41,326 bases of DNA from NCBI GenBank assembly GCA_029100405.1, contig JAQXPG010000101.1:1-41326 (forward strand). Reading direction: 5' to 3'. Numbering within the stretch: the first letter of the stretch is position 1; the number at the start of each line of letters is the position of its first letter. This DNA comes from Lachnospiraceae bacterium (lineage in GTDB: Bacteria > Bacillota > Clostridia > Lachnospirales > Lachnospiraceae). The notes under the pieces were generated by a model that was not told the origin of the DNA, ran no database searches, and saw only the letters and a list, made by a program, of their open reading frames with translations. Shown one piece after another: positions 30,464-39,094 of this stretch. A program made the translations under genes and the position numbers.

Positions 30464-30644
30464 AACATGGGATAGAATCGAAAAAATGACGAAAGGCCAA
30501 AAAAGAACAACTGTTTTGTAAAAAGCTGACAAAATCCATAAAAACAAAGAAATCCGCTTGACAGAGGCTGCTATGTAAAAAATGCCTAAATTCACAGAAA
30601 GAGGTATTCCATTTTTCGTGCATTTATATTAAACTGAATAAAGA

Positions 30645-30662
30645 TATGGTAAAAGTACCATA
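30645..30662. promoter_or_regulatory. Operator-like dyad upstream of the PucR-type regulator
   Basis: TATGGTA-AAAG-TACCATA, a perfect 7-bp inverted repeat 64 bp before the start codon. TATAGT at 30691-30696 could be the -10 of this gene. Autoregulation would be a natural use, but this is inferred. The rest of 30464-30644 is AT-rich with no feature I can support. Confidence 0.5.
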
Positions 30663-30725
30663 AAACACCGAAGCGGAATTGTTGAATGTGTATAGTAATC
30701 ATGAAGGAAATTGGGGGATACAAAA

Positions 30726-31814
30726 GTGGTATCAAATCAGGTTCTGCAGAAAACCCTCGACGGGTTAACTCAAATAACGAAGAAAAGCTTTGCTGTGACA
30801 GATTCGGAAGGCGGTATTCTCGCTACAACGATGGAGGATACGAAACGCTATGTGGATAGTGCCCGCAGCTTTGCCGGTTCAGATGCGGATAGCCAGACGA
30901 TTTTCGGTTGCCATTATATGAAGGTCTTTGACGAACAGAGACTGGAATTCATTGTGATTGTCCGGGGGGATTCAGAAGAAGACTATACAGCAGCCCGGGT
31001 TCTGGCCTTTCAGATCCAGGAATTGATGATCGCTTACAGAGAGCGTTTCGACCGGGATAATTTCATCAAGAATCTTCTTTTGGATAACTTACTCATGGTC
31101 GATATTTATAATCGGGCAACACGACTCCATATCGATGTGGAAGCCCGTCGTATCGTTCTGGTGGTGGAAGTCGGCGATGATAAGGACGGGGATGACATGG
31201 AACGTGTCAGAACGCTGTTCAGCGGAAGGTCGAAGGATTTTGTCACGGCCGTTGATGAGCAGAACATTATCATTGTAAAGGAACTGCAGCCCGGTGACAC
31301 TTATGACGATGTCGCAAAGATTGCCAATACCATCGTGGACCTCTTCCATGGGGCTCCGGATCGAAATATCCGCGTGGCTTACGGAACGATCGTCAATGAG
31401 ATCAAGGATGTATCTCAGTCCTATAAGGAGGCTTCTCTGGCACTTGATGTCGGAAGGATCTTCTTCCAGGGACGAAATGTCATTGCCTATTCGGTACTGG
31501 GAATCGGCCGTCTGATCTATCAGCTGCCCATCCCTCTCTGCAAGATGTTCATCAAGGAGATCTTCAAGGATAAGACACCCAATGATTTTGATGAAGAAAC
31601 CATAACAACCATTAACAAGTTCTTCGAAAATAATTTGAATGTATCGGAGACCTCGCGTCAGCTTTACATTCATAGAAATACTCTCGTTTACCGGCTGGAT
31701 AAGCTGCAGAAGGCAACCGGACTGGATCTTCGGGTCTTCGAAGATGCCATCACTTTCAAAATTGCTCTGATGGTGGTAGAGTATATGAATTATATGGAGG
31801 ACCACAATTTCTGA
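30726..31814 (+). CDS. PucR/CdaR-family transcriptional regulator
   Basis: 362 residues from a GTG at 30726, chosen because GGGGG ends 8 nt before it; a TTG at 30711 would overlap that site. The N-terminal part (VSNQVLQKTLDGLTQITKKSFAVTDSEGGILATT) is like a sugar-diacid-recognition or PAS-like sensor. The middle resembles a degenerate GGDEF-like domain of this family. The C-terminal PucR helix-turn-helix is FFENNLNVSETSRQLYIHRNTLVYRLDKLQKATG. Members sense small molecules such as diacids or purine derivatives; the ligand here is unknown. It stands 18 bp before ftsE, so it may be co-transcribed with the division genes, an odd partnership. No catabolic operon is adjacent. Confidence 0.85.
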   Translation: MVSNQVLQKTLDGLTQITKKSFAVTDSEGGILATTMEDTKRYVDSARSFAGSDADSQTIFGCHYMKVFDEQRLEFIVIVRGDSEEDYTAARVLAFQIQELMIAYRERFDRDNFIKNLLLDNLLMVDIYNRATRLHIDVEARRIVLVVEVGDDKDGDDMERVRTLFSGRSKDFVTAVDEQNIIIVKELQPGDTYDDVAKIANTIVDLFHGAPDRNIRVAYGTIVNEIKDVSQSYKEASLALDVGRIFFQGRNVIAYSVLGIGRLIYQLPIPLCKMFIKEIFKDKTPNDFDEETITTINKFFENNLNVSETSRQLYIHRNTLVYRLDKLQKATGLDLRVFEDAITFKIALMVVEYMNYMEDHNF

Positions 31815-31832
31815 CAGGAGATCTGATATAAA

Positions 31833-32513
31833 ATGATCAAACTTGAACATGTTAGTAAGTCGTATCAGACAGGAGTTCCCGCTCTGAATGATATCAGTCT
31901 GCACATTCACCCGGGGGAGTTTGTTTTTGTAACCGGTGCGAGCGGCTCCGGTAAATCTACATTGATCAAGCTCCTTTTGGATGAATTTCCACCGACCGAG
32001 GGCAGGATCGTTGTCAATGGCAAGGATCTGTCCGCCATTAATCACAGGTCGATCCCCAAGTACCGAAGAAATATCGGCTGCGTTTTCCAGGACTTCCGTC
32101 TCCTTCCGGACCGGAATGTCTATGAAAATGTTGCATTTGCCATGAAGGTCGTAGAGGCTTCGAATCGCGAGATCAAGAAGAAAGTGCCACAGGTGCTCTC
32201 CATGGTTGGCCTGGCGGCCAAATACCGTTCTCTGCCCCGTCAGCTGTCCGGAGGCGAGCAGCAGCGTGTGGCCATAGCGCGAGCCCTGGTCAATCGGCCT
32301 CGGGTGATCTTAGCCGACGAGCCGACCGGAAATCTGGACAACCATACTGCATGGGAGATCATGGGACTTCTGGATGAAATTAATCAGAGGGGAACGACGG
32401 TTCTTGTTGTTACACATAATCTGGACATCGTAGAACGCATGAAGAAACGAGTGATCACGATCCGAAAGGGGACACTGGTTAGTGATGTGGATCCGGAGGA
32501 TGATGATTTATGA
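31833..32513 (+). CDS. ftsE: Cell-division ATP-binding protein FtsE
   Basis: 226 residues. It begins [23 protein letters not shown]; Walker [14 protein letters not shown]-loop [21 protein letters not shown], signature [15 protein letters not shown], Walker [13 protein letters not shown] and switch [10 protein letters not shown]. The Q-loop wording is typical of FtsE. With FtsX it forms a non-transporting ABC complex at the division site that switches on wall hydrolases outside the cell. The stop overlaps the ftsX start in the ATGA arrangement. The NlpC/P60 enzyme at 28880 is the type of hydrolase such a complex controls in other Firmicutes, but a link here is inferred. Confidence 0.96.
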   Translation: MIKLEHVSKSYQTGVPALNDISLHIHPGEFVFVTGASGSGKSTLIKLLLDEFPPTEGRIVVNGKDLSAINHRSIPKYRRNIGCVFQDFRLLPDRNVYENVAFAMKVVEASNREIKKKVPQVLSMVGLAAKYRSLPRQLSGGEQQRVAIARALVNRPRVILADEPTGNLDNHTAWEIMGLLDEINQRGTTVLVVTHNLDIVERMKKRVITIRKGTLVSDVDPEDDDL

Positions 32514-33421
32514 TGAAATTTAGCAGTATCTTTTACAATATCAAGCAGGGCTTTAAGAATATCTGGAGGAATAAAATGTTCTCCATGGCGTCCATAGCTA
32601 CTATGGCAGCCTGCATTTTCCTGCTTGGTCTTTTCTATTCGATCGGATCAAATTTCCGCGGCATGGTCAAGGATGCCGAGGCCAGCGTTTCCGTTACGGT
32701 CTTTTTTAACGACGGATTAAGTCAGGATCAGATCAATGCGATCGGAGACAAGATCAAGGCCAGACCCGAAGTGGAGAAGATGGAGTTCGTCTCTGCCGAT
32801 GAAGCCTGGTCGGAATATCAGAAGGAATTCTTCAAGGGAAATCCGGAAGCAGCGGAAACCTTTAAAAATGACAATCCTATGGCAAATTCCGCCAACTATC
32901 AGGTTTATCTGAAGGATGTTTCACAGCAGGAAACCTTTGTAAAGTATGTGCAGAAACTGGATGGTGTCCGGAAGGTCAACCAGTCCAAGGCGGCTGCAAG
33001 GACACTGACGGATTTTAACCGTCTTCTGACTCTGATCTCCATAGCGGTCATTGCGATTCTGATTGCAGTTGCGGCTTTTCTGATCTCCAATACCATTACA
33101 GTCGGTGTATCGGTCCGTAAGGATGAGATCGCCATCATGAAACTGATTGGCGCCAAGGACAGTTTTGTCCGGGCTCCTTTCGTGGTCGAGGGTATTGTGA
33201 TCGGCCTGGTGGGGTCTCTGATCCCGCTTGTGATCCTCTGGTTTCTCTATCAGAATATCCTGATCTATATCAAGAACCGCTTTACATTTTTAAGTAATCT
33301 TGTGAATTTTGTGCCGGAAAAGGAAATCTTCCATTTCCTGATTCCCGTTGCCCTGCTTCTCGGAGTCGGTATTGGCTATATCGGAAGCCGTGTCACTCTG
33401 AAACGGCACTTAAAGGTTTGA
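32510..33421 (+). CDS. ftsX: Cell-division permease-like protein FtsX
   Basis: 303 residues, starting at ATG 32510 that overlaps the ftsE stop; a second ATG follows directly. CCGGAGGATGATG provides the ribosome site. The N-terminal membrane helix (MFSMASIATMAACIFLLGLFY) leads into an extracellular loop (about residues 50-165) with the usual VFFNDGLSQDQINAIGDKI and VEFVSADEAW-like features, followed by three more membrane helices: LISIAVIAILIAVAAFLIS, VEGIVIGLVGSLIPLVILW and IPVALLLGVGIGYIG. FtsX transmits the ATPase cycle of FtsE to extracellular peptidoglycan hydrolases. The ctpA gene begins 40 bp after its stop. Confidence 0.95.
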   Translation: MMKFSSIFYNIKQGFKNIWRNKMFSMASIATMAACIFLLGLFYSIGSNFRGMVKDAEASVSVTVFFNDGLSQDQINAIGDKIKARPEVEKMEFVSADEAWSEYQKEFFKGNPEAAETFKNDNPMANSANYQVYLKDVSQQETFVKYVQKLDGVRKVNQSKAAARTLTDFNRLLTLISIAVIAILIAVAAFLISNTITVGVSVRKDEIAIMKLIGAKDSFVRAPFVVEGIVIGLVGSLIPLVILWFLYQNILIYIKNRFTFLSNLVNFVPEKEIFHFLIPVALLLGVGIGYIGSRVTLKRHLKV

Positions 33422-33461
33422 CCGGACGGAAAACAGGACGCCCCCGGACAAGGATAAGCGG

Positions 33462-34724
33462 ATGATCATGGAAGAGAGAAATATAGACCAGATGGAAGAA
33501 GAGCAGGAAGAACAGCAGATAGAAAGAAAACGGACCAAAAAGATCAAGAGACGAAGTTTCTTCACAGGCTTTGTGGCAGCACTCTTACTGGTAACGATCA
33601 TTGGAATTGTCATCAGTCAGGCCCTGCATATCCGGCCGAATGGCTTCTTAGGCGCCGGAACGCAGACGAAGCTGAACATGCTTTCTTCCATTATCGATGA
33701 CTATTACTATAAGAATGTGAGTGATTCCACCAAGGCGACCGGTCTCTATAAGGGCCTGATGGAAAGCATGGATGATCCCTATACGGAATACTATACGCCG
33801 AAGGAATATAAGGACCTCATGGTCAGCCTTTCCGGTGATTATGCCGGTATCGGCGCAGTTCTGACCCAGAACAAGGAGACCAGACAGGTTTCCATCGTTC
33901 AGGTCTATGACGATTCTCCGGCAAAGAAAGCAGGCCTCAAGACCGGCGATATCATCGTATCGGTGGATGGAAAGGATGCGGACAGCGAAAGCCTCGATGA
34001 TTTCGTTCAGAGGGTCCGCGGGGTCAAGGGAAGTAAGCTCACCCTGGTCTATATTCGGGATCAAGAGGAGAAAACGGTCGAGATCACCCGGGAAGAGGTG
34101 ATCGTACCCTCTGTTTCCTATCAGATGCTGTCGGATCAGATCGGATATCTCAGGATCTCTCAGTTCTCAACAGGAACGCAGAGCGAATTTGAGAAGGCCC
34201 TTTCTGATCTGAAGGCTCAGGGCATGAAGGGAGTGATCTTCGACCTTCGTGACAATGGCGGCGGTATGGTAGATTCTGTCGTTGCCATTCTGGATGACAT
34301 CCTTCCTAAGGGAACGGTTGTCTATACCAAAGACAAGAATAACAAGAGAACGAATTATCGGTCGGATGATGAGAAACAGCTGGATCTTCCGATGACGGTC
34401 CTGGTCAATGAAAACACGGCCAGTGCAGCCGAGATCTTCACCGGCGCCGTGATGGACTTTCAGAAGGGAACGGTGATTGGAACCAAGACCTTCGGAAAAG
34501 GGATCGTTCAGACGACCCTGCCTCTGTCGGACGGCAGTGCCGTCAAGCTGACGACGGCCCGTTACTATACCCCGAAGGGGGTCTGCATCCAGGGCAAGGG
34601 TATTGAACCGGATGTCAAGCTCGAACTGCAATATTCAGGCGACAGCAGTAAGGACTATGACTGGACCAAGGATAACCAGGTCGAGAAGGCCGTGGAGATC
34701 CTGAAAGAAAACAAATCAAAATGA
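33462..34724 (+). CDS. ctpA: S41-family C-terminal processing peptidase
   Basis: 420 residues from the ATG at 33462 (a second in-frame ATG at 33468 is possible). The charged N-tip (EEEQEEQQIERKRTKKIKRR) precedes one membrane helix at about 34-52, so the protease is anchored and faces outside. A PDZ domain follows (VYDDSPAKKAGLKTGDIIVSVDGKDA). The S41 catalytic core contains YLRISQFS, GVIFDLRDNGGGMVDSVV, Ser321 in NENTASAAEIF and Lys346 in TKTFGKGIVQT, the dyad being 25 residues apart as in known CtpA. It trims C-termini of exported proteins and in other bacteria limits wall hydrolases. ftsE-ftsX-ctpA is a familiar Firmicutes cluster. Confidence 0.95.
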   Translation: MIMEERNIDQMEEEQEEQQIERKRTKKIKRRSFFTGFVAALLLVTIIGIVISQALHIRPNGFLGAGTQTKLNMLSSIIDDYYYKNVSDSTKATGLYKGLMESMDDPYTEYYTPKEYKDLMVSLSGDYAGIGAVLTQNKETRQVSIVQVYDDSPAKKAGLKTGDIIVSVDGKDADSESLDDFVQRVRGVKGSKLTLVYIRDQEEKTVEITREEVIVPSVSYQMLSDQIGYLRISQFSTGTQSEFEKALSDLKAQGMKGVIFDLRDNGGGMVDSVVAILDDILPKGTVVYTKDKNNKRTNYRSDDEKQLDLPMTVLVNENTASAAEIFTGAVMDFQKGTVIGTKTFGKGIVQTTLPLSDGSAVKLTTARYYTPKGVCIQGKGIEPDVKLELQYSGDSSKDYDWTKDNQVEKAVEILKENKSK

Positions 34725-34747
34725 TCAAATGAAGAAAGGAAAAGACC

Positions 34748-35884
34748 TTGGTAGAATTAGATAATATCAAAGTTGACCTGCAGAATTATAAGCCGGCCCT
34801 GGAAGAGACCAAAAGGGGACTGAATCTGGAAAACAAAGACCGAAAGATTGAAGAGCTGGAGAGGGCCATGGAGGCCCCGGATTTCTGGGACAATCCCCAG
34901 GAATCTACGGAGAAGACCAGAAAACTCAAGGCCTTAAGGGATGATGTGCAGGATTTTCATGGTCTGGAAAGCCAGTATCAGGACATTCTGGATCTGATTG
35001 ATCTGGCCAACGAAGAGGATGACCGGGATATGATCCCGGAAGTAGAGGCAGATTTCGAAGCATTCAAGACCAAACTGGAGAATCTGCAGATCCGGACGCT
35101 TCTGTCCGGAGAATATGATCTGGAGAATGCCATCATCACATTGCATGCAGGTGCCGGCGGAACCGAGGCCTGTGACTGGACCTCCATGCTTTACCGTATG
35201 TATACCCGCTGGGCAGATCAGCACGGCTTTCAGACCGAGCTTCTGGATATGCAGGAAGGCGATGAAGCCGGTATTAAGTCGGTCACTTTCCAGATCAACG
35301 GCGAGAACGCTTACGGTTTCCTGAAGTCGGAGCATGGGGTTCACCGTCTGGTCCGCATTTCTCCTTTCAATGCCAATGCAAAAAGGCAGACTTCCTTCTC
35401 TTCCTGCGAAGTCATGCCGGACATTGAGAAGGATCTGGATGTGGAAGTCCGGGATGAGGATATCCGAATCGATACCTATCGTTCTTCCGGCGCCGGCGGA
35501 CAGCACATCAATAAGACATCATCCGCCATCCGGATCACGCACTTTCCTTCGGGCATTGTTGTCACCTGTCAGAATGAGCGTTCTCAGCTCATGAATAAGA
35601 ACAAGGCCATGCAGATGCTGAAGCAGAAACTCTATATGAAAAAGCTGGAAGAGAATGCCGAAAAGGAAGCCGCTATCCGCGGTGAAGTCATGGAGAATGG
35701 CTTCGGCTCTCAGATCCGTTCCTATGTTCTTCAGCCCTATACCATGGTCAAGGACTTACGAACCGGAGAAGAGTCCAGTAATGCTCAGAAGGTTCTGGAC
35801 GGCGGTTTGGATCCTTTCATGCGTTCCTATCTCCGCTGGCTTTCTCTGGGAAAACCGAAGTGGAAGGGACAGGACGCAGACTAA
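34748..35884 (+). CDS. prfB: Peptide chain release factor 2, without a programmed frameshift
   Basis: 378 residues from a TTG start at 34748, preceded by AGAAAGGAAAAG. The stop-codon recognition motif SPF is at 205-207 and the catalytic GGQ at 250-252, the same numbering as in Escherichia coli RF2, so the frame is complete and uninterrupted. RF2 reads UGA and UAA and releases the peptide. Most bacteria place an in-frame UGA near codon 26 that is bypassed by +1 frameshift; here codons 23-27 read AGG GGA CTG AAT CTG and stay in frame, although an AGGGG stretch like the frameshift stimulator remains. Translation therefore lacks that autoregulation. The gene starts 23 bp after ctpA. Confidence 0.96.
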   Translation: MVELDNIKVDLQNYKPALEETKRGLNLENKDRKIEELERAMEAPDFWDNPQESTEKTRKLKALRDDVQDFHGLESQYQDILDLIDLANEEDDRDMIPEVEADFEAFKTKLENLQIRTLLSGEYDLENAIITLHAGAGGTEACDWTSMLYRMYTRWADQHGFQTELLDMQEGDEAGIKSVTFQINGENAYGFLKSEHGVHRLVRISPFNANAKRQTSFSSCEVMPDIEKDLDVEVRDEDIRIDTYRSSGAGGQHINKTSSAIRITHFPSGIVVTCQNERSQLMNKNKAMQMLKQKLYMKKLEENAEKEAAIRGEVMENGFGSQIRSYVLQPYTMVKDLRTGEESSNAQKVLDGGLDPFMRSYLRWLSLGKPKWKGQDAD

Positions 35885-35898
35885 TAGAGAAAGAGGGT

Positions 35899-37458
<1,560 letters not shown>

Positions 37459-37518
37459 GGATATCCTCCGGATTTCATATTCGGTTCTTAGGGTGACCCC
37501 TGACACGAATATCACAGC

Positions 37519-37574
37519 AGCTCAATGCTTTTGCTTTGGCAGTTTTTTGAAAAGTAAGAGCATTGAGCTTTTTT
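37519..37574 (+). terminator. Terminator after glpK
   Basis: AGCTCAATGC pairs with GCATTGAGCT, extended by TTTTGCTTT against AAAAGTAAGA with mismatches, and followed by TTTTTTC. Confidence 0.88.
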
Positions 37575-37624
37575 CGGCGCCGGCCCTTTCTTGGGATGAT
37601 GGCAGATCGTTTGGAAAGGAATGA

Positions 37625-39043
37625 ATGACAGAATTAACAAGCATTATACAAAGTGATCGAAGCTGGAATAAGAGAGACATGGCCAAGATCGCTCTCCGCC
37701 TCTCCGGTCCGGCCATCCTGGCCCAGCTTTCTTCGATTGCCATGCAATATATCGATGCAGCCATGGTAGGCCGGCTGGGAGCAACTGCTTCGGCATCGAT
37801 CGGCCTGGTCTCGGCGGCCGTCTGGATGATGGGAGGCATTGTCAATGCCTTTTCCTACGGCTTTTCCGTCCAGGTGGCCCAGGGTCTGGGCGGCGGCGAG
37901 GAAGCATGGGTTCGAAAGGTGGTCCATCAGGGGATCTATTCCCTCCTTTTTATATCTCTAATGATTGGAGGGATCGGCCTTCTGGTCTCTTCCCGTCTTC
38001 CCTACTGGCTGGGCGGGTCGGGTCAGATGGCAGCCGAGGCCAGAGGCTACTTTATGACCTATGCATCCTTTTTGCCCGTCGTTCAGATGATGTACTTCGG
38101 CAGTGCAGTCCTGCAGGCCAGCGGCGATATGAAGACGCCATCGATCCTGTCCAGTCTGATGTGCCTGGAAGATGTGATCTTCAATGCCCTCTTGATTTTC
38201 CCTGCCGAGGCAAATATAGACCGATCTTTTGTTCCGGCACCTCTGGGGATCGGTGCAGGTCTGGGTGTGACAGGTGCTGCCCTTGGAACCTGCATTGCCT
38301 ATCTCATTACGGCAGCGGCCATGTGGTACTGTATTCTTTTCCGATCCGGTCCTTTAAAGAAGAGGAAGGAGAAGAAAAGCTTTGAAAAGAAGATCCTGAC
38401 CTTTTCCATGCAGATCGGTCTTCCCATGGCCTTTGAGTCAGCAGCTCTGACCGGAGCCCAGCTGGTCTCGACAAGGATCGTGGCTCCCTTAGGAACGATT
38501 GCCGTTTCCGCCCATTCCTTTGCCATTACGGCGGAGTCCGTCTGCTATATGCCGGGCTATGGACTGGAGGGAGCGGCTTCCACTCTGGTCGGACAGTCTT
38601 ATGGTGCAGGAAAGAAGAAACTGGCCCGTTCTTTCGGCTGGATCACTATCCTTCTCGGTATGGTTATTATGGCCGCTGCCGGAGGGGCTATGTATTTCTT
38701 ATGCCCTTGGGTCTTTCGTTTCTTAACCCCTGTGAAGGCTGTTCAGGAACTTGGTATCTCTGCCCTTCGAATCGAACTTCTGGCGGAGGCCCTGTTCGGA
38801 GCATCGATCGTTGCGGCAGGTGCCCTGCGAGGAGCCGGGGATACCTTCGTTCCGGCTTTGATGTCACTTGCCAGTATGTGGGGCCTTCGCCTGACACTGG
38901 CAGGCATCTTATCGAAAAGCATGGGCCTTCGCGGTGTCTGGACCGCCATGGCCATTGAACTGTCCTTCCGGGGGCTGATCTTCCTCCTTCGTTTTCGGAC
39001 GAGTCATTATCTCAAGGATCGGGGAGGAAAAAAGGACGCTTGA
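37625..39043 (+). CDS. MATE-family multidrug/sodium antiporter
   Basis: 472 residues, about twelve hydrophobic segments in two similar halves, typical of MatE proteins. N-terminal half: IALRLSGPAILAQLSSIAMQYIDAAMVGRLG, a standard MATE opening; the repeat half starts FSMQIGLPMAFESAALTGAQ, with GLEGAASTLVGQSYGAG matching the conserved loop. It sits in the cytoplasmic membrane and exports drugs or metabolites in exchange for Na+ or H+; the substrate is unknown. The ATG at 37625 follows GGAAAGGA; an ATG four bases earlier is in another frame. It lies between the glpK terminator and tex, with no linked regulator. Confidence 0.92.
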   Translation: MTELTSIIQSDRSWNKRDMAKIALRLSGPAILAQLSSIAMQYIDAAMVGRLGATASASIGLVSAAVWMMGGIVNAFSYGFSVQVAQGLGGGEEAWVRKVVHQGIYSLLFISLMIGGIGLLVSSRLPYWLGGSGQMAAEARGYFMTYASFLPVVQMMYFGSAVLQASGDMKTPSILSSLMCLEDVIFNALLIFPAEANIDRSFVPAPLGIGAGLGVTGAALGTCIAYLITAAAMWYCILFRSGPLKKRKEKKSFEKKILTFSMQIGLPMAFESAALTGAQLVSTRIVAPLGTIAVSAHSFAITAESVCYMPGYGLEGAASTLVGQSYGAGKKKLARSFGWITILLGMVIMAAAGGAMYFLCPWVFRFLTPVKAVQELGISALRIELLAEALFGASIVAAGALRGAGDTFVPALMSLASMWGLRLTLAGILSKSMGLRGVWTAMAIELSFRGLIFLLRFRTSHYLKDRGGKKDA

Positions 39044-39094
39044 TAAATTCAAGACATCAGAAAGATGAACTTAGTTTCAAAAGAGGAGTCAATC

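Noticed and set aside
30354..30623. 89-codon minus-strand frame across the DnaA-box-like cluster
   Set aside because: Phe/Ser/His-rich product without motif, no ribosome site, and the sequence is better explained by repeated TTATCCACA-like words.
30371..30660. Chromosomal origin oriC
   Set aside because: No dnaA, dnaN, rpmH or recF nearby, all genes for 5 kb on both sides read in one direction, and box quality is mixed; kept only as a DnaA-box-like cluster.
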